NCBI GenBank assembly: GCA_038496445.1
Contig: JALMLS010000194.1
Location: 124,001-188,000, forward strand
Length of the DNA stretch: 64,000 nucleotides
Origin: Trichosphaerium sp. ATCC 40318
Taxonomy: Eukaryota; Discosea; Flabellinia; Trichosidae
Direction of reading: 5' to 3'
The first letter of the stretch is position 1; every line of letters starts with the position of its first letter. Positions 27,666 to 37,759 of this stretch are shown one piece after another. The notes beneath the pieces are model-generated. The model worked only from the letters and a program-made list of their open reading frames with translations, did no database searches and had not been told where the DNA came from. A program made the position numbers and the translations under genes.

Positions 27666-28428
27666 GGGTACAACCCAAGTACTAGTATGTATCTGTTGCT
27701 TGTTAAATACGTGAATTGAAGAAAGTGGATGTTTATGCCTTAAACTGTCATTCAATTAAGCTGTTAATTAAAAATAGCCATTGGATACTTTCACAATTAA
27801 AAGTTATATGTTTTCAATAGTTAAACAAAGCTGAAACTGGAGTTGGCATTATTTATCAAATATTGCATTTGGTTAAAATCAAGCATAATAAAGCATACAG
27901 TAGGCATTTCATGAAACACAAGCAGCAACTGCTTATGCAATGCCAGCATTAATCAAGCATTTCAAGACATGTCTTTGGCATTAACCATATGTAGGCAATG
28001 CCAAAACCTTTTTCATTCAATGAAGACATTTAATTGTTCATGTTTGTATACTTTTAAGGGTATTGAATGAAAATGGTGGTCCACTATTAAATGGCATGTA
28101 GTGCTCTTAGTATTTTATCAATTCTAATGAAACCAGCTCATTTGAAGTGCAGCACCCAAATACACCTGAAAACATGGCAAAAGTAAATCACATATACTAC
28201 ACAGGTGATAGAAATTGTTATAACAATACTGTAGAACTTTTTTTGTAATTGTATACATGTTGTAATGCAAATAAACACAAGTTTGATGTCTGATAAATGC
28301 TTGCATTATACCTGAATAATGATTGCTTTATGCACAGAATTTGAAGGGTTAAATGCCTTGTTTATGCTTGGAATCGTTGTGTACTGGATTCAGGCACCTA
28401 GCAGGCATTTGATTAAAAAATGCCTGTT

Positions 28429-28535
28429 AAAAAAAAAAAAAAAAAAAAAAAAATGCCTGTTTTTGGCCAAATGCCTGGTTTATGCCAGTTTTTTTTTTGG
28501 CATCTATCTACCAGGTATTTGGCCTTAAAAACAGG
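28429..28535. repeat. 25-nt poly-A tract next to an inverted repeat (foldback)
   Basis: A run of 25 A (28429-28453) is flanked on both sides by AATGCCTGTT. Directly after it, the arm at 28455-28478 (GCCTGTTTTTGGCCAAATGC and on) is the near-perfect reverse complement of 28511-28535, separated by a 32-nt loop that contains TGCCAG...TTGGCA. Variants of GGCATT/AATGCC recur through 27860-28540, so this may be one end of a foldback transposon. Confidence 0.6.
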
Positions 28536-29276
28536 CTTTTAAACAACATTTAGTAGCATTGCTTCCTTTTGTACCTTGTGGAGTCACTCCAAGATGATTT
28601 TGATGTGGTAGACCACTCTCCACTAAGAAGATGTGCCAAGCACTCATGTGATGACTGCATCATCAATAGCATGTAGTTGCTTCTAGCTTCAATATTGTAA
28701 TTGGGATTTAACACATACAAAACACATATGTGCCACATACTTTACACATGTACAATACACATACATGGCACATATTGTTGAAATGTACAATACCTGTACA
28801 TGTCATGTACTTTTCACACATACAATACATGTATGTTAAATTAAATAAGTAAATTTTTTTTTAAAAAATTGTATCAACAGTTTCACTGTGCACATCATAA
28901 TAAACCATACTATTTTCTATTGTTTTTGCCTGAAAAAGGGCCCCAAACCCCAAACTGCCACAAAACCATGCATCATACCTAATAGTGGGCCATACTTCAT
29001 TTTTTAAAGGATTCGTACTAGTAGACCTGAGTTATTCACGAAAAATAGGAAAATCAAGAAATTGATATTGGTTTTTGGGTATTTTTAGATTTTTCCACCT
29101 ACTTTTAAAGCCATGCCAATACAAACCTAATTACTGTTTGCTTGGGTGAAAATACATGTTTTATAGTTAACAATCAGATGATCAGCTTTGGGTTGAGTTT
29201 TGAGTTTGCAATTTTTTTATTTTTGAATTTTTGGCCAAATTTCTATTAAGGACAAGTCATGGTTAAAACACACAAA

Positions 29277-29377
29277 TGACATGTTTTGGGCATGTTTATT
29301 GCAAATATACAACATGCAAATGGCATGTTTTGGACACATTTATTGCAAATATACAACATGCATATGGCATGTTTTGT
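29277..29377 (+). repeat. Tandem repeat, 44-bp period, about 2.3 copies
   Basis: Two adjacent copies share TTATTGCAAATATACAACAT and begin ATGRCATGTTTTGG; a third partial copy follows. The start of the unit, ACATGTTTTGGGCATGTTTA, also belongs to the dispersed family seen at 32058 and 33235. Confidence 0.7.
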
Positions 29378-30059
29378 GGTGGCTTGGGGTATGGCCCCTT
29401 TTTAGGTGAAAACAATGGTAAACGTCTGTGCCAAGGCTTCTGTAACCAAGCAAGGTGTGCAAAACTCCTAAAGGATTATACATTTAGTCATCTTCACCTT
29501 ACTCTTATTGGCAGCTAGCCAGTGTTTGGTGGGTGTGTGGTGGACAACTTTCCTTTTTTCTTGTATACCATGCCAAAACCCAGTGAGCTGGGCAGTTGGT
29601 TGTCACACAATTACTATATTTTTAATTTCCACTTTTCACTAAGTACCCTTTTTCTTGTGCTACTGATATGCTTCCTCAAACACTATTCTCACAGGTGCTA
29701 TTTGGTGCTTTCTCTCCTTGCTAGGTTTTCAACTACTTTCATGTGTATTTTGCTGTGATTACAACTCCAACACAGTCTCACAGCCATGTAATTCAATATT
29801 TGGCCCAATCTCAATGCCACATCACTAATTCAGTAAGTCAGTAATTATCATCACTTGCAATATGTCAAAGCATGGTGCACCACCTGACAACTCTACAAAC
29901 AACAGCTACATAGTTAAGGACCCTTTCAAGAAGCATACCTGTCAGAAACCACCAGGCCAATCAAGTAATGGTACAATATTTATCGGCTTTAGTGTAGAGC
30001 TTATTGATGCTTTCAATGGTCGTTTTCTTAAGGTTTGCTCTTGTTTAGGCAACTAACCT

Positions 30060-30946
30060 GCTGTCATTTCTTCAGTCTATGTCAGCTTTGTTGAAATTGT
30101 GTTGTCCATGCTGGGAAGTTCTGGACAGGTACACATCTGGTTCAAATGTTGAGTTGGGTGATTTTAGCATGCATGACAATCAGTTTTCATCTGAATCACA
30201 TGTCCATGTGCAATTATCTTCTATTATGCACAAACACGGTTTGGTAGATGTTGCTTTTTGGTACAGTTCATTCTGTCACACAGTTTCACTTCTACATCAG
30301 GTACTCTTAGCTGCATTGACTATGTATTTGTCTGCCATGAGTGTCCAAAGTGACAAGTGAGGAGACACCTTCACCTCACCAAAAGTCTTAAAAACAAGCA
30401 AGCATCTCAGCATATTAAGGAGTTTTGTTGTTCTGCAATCATTCAGTGATTCTTGACTTCCAGGTTGCTTAGTACAGGTCTGTTTTATTATAAGTAAAAT
30501 CTTTATGCCAATTGATTGATGAATCAGGTATGGACACCAGTACTGGAATCGGGATTTTGACCAGTACTAAACCCATACAAAACCCATACTTTTTACCCAT
30601 ACTTAACCTGTACGGGTTCTGTATTGTTGATCCATACTCTGCCTGTACATTATCCATACTCCTGATTTTACTACTGACATTTCTATCCTATTGGACTGTG
30701 TTATGCAAAGATTGTATCTCAGTAAGAATGTCAAAACCCATCACCCTTAAAGAAATCTTGGAAACCATCAAGTCTATGTCTTCAAACAAAACTTCAGGCC
30801 CTGATGAAGTATCTATGTGTTTGAACAAAGATTTGGGCTCTTTTATTGCTAGGCATCTATGTCCCCTGTTCAATGACATCATGCAAGGTTTTGATCATGA
30901 ATGGTTTGGTAGAGGTATTATATATCCATTATACAAAATTAACTAA
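30060..30946 (+). mobile_element. LINE (non-LTR retrotransposon) fragments: endonuclease and RT start
   Basis: The first open piece (30079-30360) contains ELGDFSMHDNQFSS followed by IMHKHGLVDVA, which fits the GDFN motif region of the APE-type endonuclease of LINEs. The second (30730-30946) contains EILETIKSMSSNKTSGPDEV and ends GRGIIYPLYKIN, which fits the start of a LINE reverse transcriptase domain (K.PGPD...W..G.I.PIYK). The catalytic FADD region is missing. A GTAC-rich element (30538-30676) sits between the two parts, and another starts 27 bp after the RT fragment. The element is dead. Confidence 0.6.
30538..30676 (+). repeat. GTAC-rich inverted-repeat element, copy A
   Basis: It starts CAGTACTGGAATCGGGATTT and ends ACTCCTGATTTTACTACTG. 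The ends are imperfect inverted repeats of the form CAGTA-4N-AATCGGGA. The interior repeats units such as CCCATACTTAACCTGTACGG. It lies inside LINE remnants. Confidence 0.65.
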
Positions 30947-30972
30947 TTTCCTTCTATCCTTCTCTTGCTTAA

Positions 30973-31249
30973 CAGTACTGGAATCAGGATTTTGACCCAT
31001 ACTAAACCCGTATGGAACCCGTACTTTTGACCTGTACTTAACCTGTATGGGTTCTGTACTTTTGACCCATACAAAACCTGTACAGAACCCATACTTTGAC
31101 CCGTACTCAACCCGTACGGGTTCCGTAATTTTGACCTGGATTAAACCCATACGTAATCCATACTTTCGACCTGTACAAAACCCATATGGAATCTGTACTT
31201 TTTGACCTGTACTCTACGTACATTATCCGTACTCCCGATTTTACTACTG
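30973..31249 (+). repeat. GTAC-rich inverted-repeat element, copy B (longest)
   Basis: Same ends as copy A (CAGTACTGGAATCAGGATTT ... ACTCCCGATTTTACTACTG), with about eight degenerate internal units of 20-30 bp built from CCCGTAC, CCTGTAC and ACGGGTTCYGTA. The 9-mer CTCTTGCTT occurs just before the element and again a few bases after it, but not directly at both ends. Confidence 0.7.
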
Positions 31250-31911
31250 AAGCACTCTTGCTTCATTTCTTGGTTCTCCACCACCAACCAATCAAGCACA
31301 CCCTGCTGTCCAAATACCTTCTGTCTGTCAACAAATAAGTGCTCAAACCTTGGTGTCCTCTCAACTTCAGATGAAACCCTCAAAGATCATGACTTCAAGT
31401 AAAAAAATGGTCAAGTGAATGGTTTACAAAGGTGAATAGTGGTAATTTAACAAAGTATCAAAAAAAGCAATTAAATATCAAAAAATCAATCCATTCACTG
31501 ATAAAATTACATAAAGATCTCAAACAATGAATTTTCACTCAAATAAGCAGTAGTACAGATTCTTTAAAAAACAAAGTATGGCCCACTATTGGTACAATGT
31601 CCAGTGACCCTTTTTAAGGCAAAAATGATAGAAAATAGATATTTAGGATAGTTTAAGGATATTATGGCTCAATAACTCCATTAAACCTCTTTTTAAAGAC
31701 AATTATTGGATTTGAGATTTTTTGCCTAATTAAGTAAGTTCTTGCTTAAGTATTTATGATAAGGCAGGATTGGCGAAAAAAGCAGGTAAAATGGCAAAAA
31801 CATGAAGTTGGTTGATATAAACTGGGTACGATTGTTTATGTGGGGATAGTTTTATGTAAAGTTTGTAATAATTGTACCAAACCTCTTTGTAATTGTTATG
31901 TCAGTAGTAAA

Positions 31912-32005
31912 ATCGGGAGTACGGGGCATGTACGGGTTTAATCCGTGTCAAAAGTACAGGTCATGTATGGGTTTAGTACAGGTCAAAATTCTAATTCCAG
32001 TACTG
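31912..32005 (-). repeat. GTAC-rich inverted-repeat element, copy C (inverted, short)
   Basis: Reverse orientation relative to A and B: it begins CAGTAGTAAAATCGGGAGTA and ends AATTCCAGTACTG. It has only two or three internal units. Confidence 0.65.
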
Positions 32006-32057
32006 GTGCTTGTATCATAATAAATCATCATTTTCTTTTCCTCTATAAAGTGGTGTT

Positions 32058-32190
32058 TTATGTGTGCCCAAAACGTGTGATATGTGTGGCAAATATGTGT
32101 GCCCAAAACATGTCCAAAATGTGGAAAATAAATGTGCCTAAAATGTGCCCAAAACGTGCCCATAACGTGCCCAAAACGTGCAATTCACGT
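32058..32190 (-). repeat. Dispersed GCCCAAAACGTG/ACATGTTTTGGGC repeat cluster
   Basis: About eight short degenerate units such as GTGCCCAAAACGTG and ATGTCCAAAATGTG in a row. The same units in the opposite orientation occur at 29277-29377 and 33235-33352. The low-complexity peptides they encode are not a gene. Confidence 0.6.
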
Positions 32191-32519
32191 GTTGTCTTAT
32201 TCCAAGAAACATCTGTTGGAAAATAAATTGATTTGCTGTTGTTAAATTTTACCAAGAATCTTTTTGCTGGTCCGCTGTTTCTGTATTTTGTTACAAAATT
32301 ACGTAACAAACCAAGCCATGAACCAATAGATGCCAAAACATGCTTCAACACAAGCTCAAGAGTATGACAATGACATTTGATTGTGACAGCTGTCATGTCT
32401 CTTGAGATTGGTAATAAATATTCTTCTTTATCAAGGTCTTCATTATTACTCCATTCAACAAGAAGTTTGTCTGATATGTAACTACTAGGCACAATGGCAT
32501 ACTCATTCAATACTTTCAC
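32190..32519 (-). mobile_element. hAT-like transposase fragment
   Basis: The minus strand reads LLPISRDMTAVTIKCHCHTL then ELVLKHVLASIGSWLGLLRN, followed by a PTDVSWNKT-like segment. The order C.CHTL.LV... then (D)V.WN.T is typical of the middle of hAT transposases (CAAHTLQL ... DVKTRWNST). It runs into the GCCCAAAACGTG repeats and has no catalytic or dimerisation region in view. The call is tentative. Confidence 0.4.
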
Positions 32520-33234
32520 AATAGAGTCCTACAAATTAAAATTATTTTTGGATTTTTTTTTAACTACAGCATTTTTTGAAAAAACAAAAACAATGTACTC
32601 TCAAATTAACTGCTGCTGTTCATGACAATAGTTGCATTCATATCCTTCATCTGATAGCACTGTAATGTGTCCATACACAAATACATCAGCACAGTGATGG
32701 CGTCTATGGATAGGTTTGCAAGAGGGGGTAACAGAGTGCATTTTTAACTATTAAGTTACTGATAATTTGCCATCTCTATTTAGGGTAGATTAAGGATATT
32801 AACTAAAAAAGCAATAAAAGCTGAAAAAGATATAATAAAGGCTGCAAATGGCCTTGTCAATGAACAAAACAAACAGCATGTTGGAAAAGAACCTTGTGGA
32901 GCATGGATGTCACAGGATTGGACTTTTTTTAAACATGTTATGCTGACATTACAAAGATGAATATTCATCAAAAAGCATGGAAAGAAGCTGCTGAAATTGA
33001 CATTAAACATATTAAAAGATATATTGGCTCATACTACATGGTTCATAACAGATGGAGACTCTTCATGTTTTAGGTGTGCATAAAATATAGGGAATTTTCA
33101 GGATGATAATACAAACCAAATGCTGGCATATTTTTTGTTCAAATAGCCTTGTTCTGTATTTACTGCAACTCAGTAATTAAACACAATATAAACTTGGCTG
33201 TATGCTGGAAAAATCATCCTTCTGTACTGTGGTG

Positions 33235-33352
33235 GAAATGTTTTGGGCATGTTTTGGACATGTTTATTTTTCACACAAAAGGCACTTTTCTCTTCCACTT
33301 GCTGGCCACACAAATCACACTTTTTGGACATGTTTTAGGCATGTTTATTTTA
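33235..33352 (+). repeat. Dispersed ACATGTTTTGGGC repeat cluster, plus orientation
   Basis: Units such as ATGTTTTGGGCATGTTTTGG and GGACATGTTTTAGGCATGTT flank a short unrelated core. It is the third location of the same family. Confidence 0.6.
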
Positions 33353-33420
33353 AGCCTTGTTTTATGAGTATATGGTGCCTGGGTTATGTGCAAAATTGAG
33401 GAGGACTTTAGTTTGCCATG

Positions 33421-33493
33421 CAATACAGGATTTGTGTCAAAGTACATGCCACATACAGGTTTTGTACATGCCAAAACCCCAATTACAGTATTG
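33421..33493 (-). repeat. GTAC-rich element, copy D (diverged, inverted)
   Basis: Read on the minus strand it starts CAATACTGTAATTGGGGTTT and continues GTACAAAACCTGTATG, which matches the order in copies A and B with many differences. The far end (CAATACAGGA on the plus strand) is indistinct. Confidence 0.45.
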
Positions 33494-33650
33494 ATGCTGT
33501 GCACCAATGAATGTGGTCCCACCTGAAATGGTAAAGCTGCCAGTAAACAACAAATACTAGAATTTGCCATCAATTTCCATACATACATTTACTGTTATGT
33601 TAACTAGTATTTATTTACAAGTCCAATATAGTACAAAACCTAGCTTGATT

Positions 33651-34388
33651 TTACATGGCTGAAGCATAGAAAGAAGCCTCGCGTTTTAAGTGAAAAACAG
33701 TGTCATGCAATGATGCGACCTCAGCTTCAAGGGTAGCCTGCACAAAGATTAAAAAAATAAACAAGTGTTTTGTACTTACAACTTTGGTTGTTAGTTGATG
33801 TATTTGACGATGACGTTTAGGATTTGTTTTGAGTTCCCACTCCACATCTGCTGGCAATCCTTTATCAGCAACGTGTGGTATATCACGCTCAGCAAGCTTA
33901 GCCATGAGGCCAGTGATGACATCTTGAAGCGCAGCCTGTGGTGTACAAGTTACAAATTTTTCATTTTTTCTACAGCAACGTACGTTTTCGTCTTTTAGGC
34001 TCATAATTTGCCTTACACGTCTTGCACTTATGCGCATCTCCGCTTCTGCGTTACAACGGTTAAAATAGTCGACGAATTGTCGGTTACGTACTTTTGGTTT
34101 CCCCAAGTGCTGCATTTTGTTCGTCTATGGTGTGTTGTGCGTCTTGTAGGGCTTTTTGCTGTTGGCGAATTATTTTATCCTTCTCTTGCGCTGACTCTTC
34201 CAGAGCTCTTTTCTCGCGCTTGAGCTTCTGGTTTTGAGTTTTTAATACCTTTACCGTTAAATTGGCTTTTTCGCGCCGTGCCCCATTTTGAATCTACAAC
34301 ACCTATTAAACCTAGCGCCTACGCACAAACTTTGTACCGAGGCATTTTTGACTTTGGCACCTGCACCGCGATTTACGCGCGCATTCAT
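33651..34388 (-). CDS. Coiled-coil protein of unknown function
   Basis: It starts MNARVNRGAGAKVKNAS. Later exons give a long heptad-like helix (KTQNQKLKREKRALEESAQE, KDKIIRQQQKALQDAQHTID), then ARRVRQIMSLKDENV, ALQDVITGLMAKLAERDIP, a segment DKGLPADVEWELKTNPKRHR, and finally TLEAEVASLHDTVFHLKREA ending FYASAM. Several 50-60 nt introns (gtacaaag, gtacgtaac and others) are needed; junctions in the first third are uncertain. I do not recognise the family. Short proteins of mixed coiled coil and basic segments occur among centrosomal and axonemal proteins, but nothing here proves this. The stop codon sits about 10 bp from the edge of the repeat island. The gene is divergent from DHODH across 144 bp. 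Confidence 0.55.
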
Positions 34389-34532
34389 AATGTTCTCTTT
34401 GTCTTCGTATACGCGTAACATTCTTGTAGTAATGTTGTTGATTCAATTGGTTGTATTTGTAAAAAAAAATGTAATAATAAGTGTAGTCAAATGGCTAACC
34501 GCGCTTAATTCAAAAAAAATCAGTACGCAACC

Positions 34533-36246
34533 ATGCTACAGCGTATAGCCGGTACTATGTCTGCTCGACATGGCCTTTACGCTATTGGCACGGGAATGTT
34601 TATCAGTTTCGTTGGTCTTACGCGCTACCCGAACAGTGGGTTTTACGACCGTGCGGTAGAAGTGCGTGATGAGTTGTTTTATTAACACGAAAGAAAAAAA
34701 AGAGACAAACACGCTAAAACGACATACCAGGCGACTGCAATGATGGACTCGGAAACAGCGCATAGATTGAGCGTGTGGTACTTTGGTTCTGTGTTTGCAC
34801 CAAAAGCAGAACGGTACGCCAGCAGGCGCCTTGAAACAGCATTATGGCATCTGAGATTTAAGAATCCAATTGGTCTGTACGTTGCTCAATATTTGACAAG
34901 TTTTTGTTGCGCCCTCCAAGAGACTCAATCTCTTTGTTGAAAAAAAGTGCAGCTGGATATGACAAGCACTGTGAATGTATGCCTGGTATGCTAAACCTTG
35001 GATTCGGGTTTGTGGAGGTTGGATCTATAACACCACAACCACAAGCGGGCAACGAACGCCCTAGGGTTTGGCGGTACGACGCACTCACCTCACTCAATGA
35101 CTCGGCTCACAGAACAAAAGGATTGACAACTGCAATGGTGTCATCAATCGCTATGGATTTCCTAGTGATGGTATGAAGGTACAGCTGTCTTGTGCGCCTA
35201 AGCAAATGAGTTGTTGACCTTAGTTTTGTGTGTCAGGTGTGCAAAGAAAGATTGATAAAGTACAACAGAAGAAAACTTAAAAAGGGACTTGTTGGTGCGC
35301 ACATCAAAAGAACAAAGCACACGCAACCCCGCTAACACGAATGGCAAGGCGTCAATCTCGGTAAGAACAAAACAACAGAAGACGCAGCAGGCGACTACAC
35401 AACACTGATACGTGAGCTCGGGCCTCACGCAGACTACCTCGTCGTCAACGTCTCATCACCAAACACTCCCAATCTACGCGATCTGCAAAGACGTGAACCG
35501 TTGGTACTGTTTTCTCTCTGGCGTTCACATATCTCTTTTGATTGCCGCCGTGCTTGGATCGTGATGAGTTCTTATGTCTGTAGGTTGACCTCATTTCCAA
35601 AGTGAAAAAAGCTCAGATAATGCTACCTCAACCGGTCCCACCATTGCTTGTTAAGATCGCTCCAGATCTCACATTAGAACAGAAGCAAGATATTGCGCAA
35701 GGTGCCTTATATAAGCCAGCCATTATGGTTGTGCGTGACTGACATTACTAGTTGCCAAAGAGTTCAAAATCGACGGCTTAATTGTCACCAACACAACCGT
35801 AGAACGTCCAGGTACGCCTTCTTTTGAGCCTTCTCAGCTTAACTTTGCGTTATTCACCAATGTCTATAGATCTAGTATTAGAACATCCAAATGGCGCCGA
35901 GCTCGGTGGTCTATCAGGTGAACCTCTTAAAGACATGGCGACACAGTGCGTAAAAGACATGTACAAGTTGACAGAAGGGAGAATGCCAATCATAGGTACT
36001 ACTGCACGCTTTCCTGAATCCTGCATGTTTGCTGACACGTGATAAACAGGTGTTGGAGGCATAGCCAACGGTGAAGACGCATACGAAAAGATTCGAGCAG
36101 GAGCATCGCTGGTGCAGTTGTACAGCTCGCTCGTCTATACCGGTCCCAAAGCACCACGCAGTATCGCAGTCGAATTAGATGCCTTACTGGCCCGTGACGG
36201 ATATGCTAACGTATCCGAGGCGGTTGGCGCAGATGTCAAGCTGTAA
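34533..36246 (+). CDS. DHODH: Dihydroorotate dehydrogenase, class 2 (mitochondrial, quinone-linked)
   Basis: Oxidises dihydroorotate to orotate in pyrimidine synthesis, passing electrons to ubiquinone in the inner mitochondrial membrane. The N-terminus ([14 protein letters not shown]) carries a presequence and then a hydrophobic anchor ([20 protein letters not shown]), both marks of class 2. Then follow [43 protein letters not shown] and [20 protein letters not shown]. Next are [26 protein letters not shown], the active-site serine region [65 protein letters not shown] and [15 protein letters not shown]. The end is EAVGADVKL. All key motifs are present, and length is typical. Many short introns interrupt the gene; exon edges near 35190-35340 are the least certain. 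Confidence 0.92.
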
Positions 36247-36395
36247 ATAAACAAATTTTTGGTTGACAGGTTTTTTTTTTTTGTGTTAGGCTAAAGTCGG
36301 TTTAAAATCCAACAAAGTCGTATCGGGTATTATCAATTTCGCCTCAATACTCACGCAACAATGTACTTGGACCAAGTAAATAGTGCGACGCTATA

Positions 36396-37759
36396 ATGAC
36401 ATTTGAATGGCGTAGTTTGGGAGATGGCCTCACCAATACCGCGAGGGGCTTCACCGGATTGTACGGACACTCAGCGGTTGTACACAAGGGCGTAATTTAC
36501 ATCTTTGGTAATTAACGACTCAACAAACCACGTAAAACAACTGACGTGTGTTATATTAGGCGGTTGTAACAATAAGGGCACTTTCTCTAGAAATCTTTAC
36601 ATTTACAATTTGCGTACGCCATTTTGAACACCACTACAACCTAGATAATCTGTACGTAACGTTGTATTGATAGGTTTGAACAAATGGGATACCAAAGTTA
36701 CAGACACGGGTAATGCTCCCTCTGGGCGCAACTTTCACACTGCTGTAAGCGCATAAACGCCTCGAATTTATGAGGCAATGTACTCCTGTTGCAACTCACG
36801 TTTTTTTTCGTTCAGGTGATGTGCCGAAACGATATGTTCGTCTTTGGAGGCACGCATTATTCAATAATTTTTCGTTTGTCACGTGATGACTTCAAACGCG
36901 TTTCTAACAGTCAGTACAGGGAAGAGCAATGGATACCATTCTGACTTGCATAAATACAACATAGGTAATTTACTTCAAAAGCACAATCCAAAAAAAAAAC
37001 TGACATACTGAAAGTGAAGCGAAAATGGTCTCAAGTTCCTTTCTCAGGACGTGGGCCGTTAGCACGTTATGGTCACGTGTCTGTATTATACAAAGGGTCG
37101 TTTTACGTGTTTGGTGGATATGATCAGCACGGTTTCTGCTGTGATGACGTGCACAGGTTTGAAGTGGAGAACGCGACATGGCACAAGTATGCAAAACTTA
37201 AAACTTTTGAATAGTTTTGTCTGATAGACGCCTATAGAGTGACCGTAGTAAGTGACTTGTCGCTTGAAAGATTTCACCATAGCGCAGTATGCTACAAGAA
37301 TACAATGTTGTGTTTCGGTGGCAAGCGGGGTGACCAGCCTTCTGATGAACTCCTTGAATTTAACTTTGAGACGTCCGTGTTCCGCAAAGTACTAACATCA
37401 GGCCCTGGTCCTGGAGCACGTTGGGGGCACGCAATGGCCGTTGTTGGCAACGCATTGTATATTATTGGCGGAAGAGACAAAGTTTGTAATTTTGGTGACA
37501 CCTGGCGATTGACCCTTGACGGCGATGATAAAGACAAACACTGGCTACAAATTAACAACGCCTCCACACACATTGACATGAAGCGCTATTTTCACGTCTT
37601 GTTAGACTACAAAGACAGGTTGGCAGGTACCCTCAACCATAAATAGACTATCTCACTCTCTTATTAGTACAGCATATGGGGAAAGGTGAGCATCCACCGG
37701 CTTTGAATCCACGCACACAACACGCTTATTTTTTTAAAGTTTTTTACGACTATGCCTAG
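36396..37759 (+). CDS. Kelch-repeat protein
   Basis: Beta-propeller protein with at least five kelch blades: RGFTGLYGHSAVVHKGVIYI, FGGCNNKGTFSRNLYIYN, APSGRNFHTA with MFVFGGTHYS, LARYGHVSVLYKGSFYVFGG, FHHSAVCYKNTMLCFGG, and GARWGHAMAVVGNALYIIGG with RDKVCNFGDTWRL. It starts MTFEWRSLGDGLTNTARG. The 3' end is hard to place: one phase-consistent splice path ends VFYDYA-stop at 37759. That path overlaps the first ATG of the PB1-kinase gene, so either the two genes overlap or the last exon is mis-drawn. The similarity to tip-elongation and LZTR1/RABEPK-type kelch proteins is only general. Confidence 0.75.

Larger units (their letters stand above)
27740..33640. repeat. AT-rich, CpG-poor island of transposon remnants and repeats
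   Basis: Between the SEH1 start and the next coiled-coil gene lie about 5.9 kb without an intact host gene. The text differs sharply from its flanks: long stretches (for example 27780-28370) have almost no CG dinucleotide, while TG and CA are common, and GTACG-type intron starts disappear. Inside are a poly-A tract, a foldback, tandem repeats, LINE endonuclease and reverse-transcriptase fragments, four copies of a GTAC-rich inverted-repeat element, three clusters of an ACATGTTTTGGGC-type repeat, and a hAT-like transposase fragment. The pattern suggests an old, methylated and deaminated transposon nest. Both edges run straight into normal genes. Confidence 0.75.

Noticed and set aside
30538-31249. 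Regular-looking repeats that could suggest a CRISPR array or minisatellite
   Set aside because: The units are degenerate and unequal, there are no unique spacers, and the segments have shared inverted-repeat ends in a eukaryotic transposon island.
32058-33352. Open frames encoding strings like FGHVLGTLWARFGHIL
   Set aside because: They come from the ACATGTTTTGGGC repeat units read in frame, occur in both orientations, and look like no protein.
27740-33640. Assembly chimera or contaminating contig joined into the window
   Set aside because: Composition differs strongly, but the content is repeat-derived and both edges lie next to complete genes; raw-read coverage would be needed to argue otherwise.
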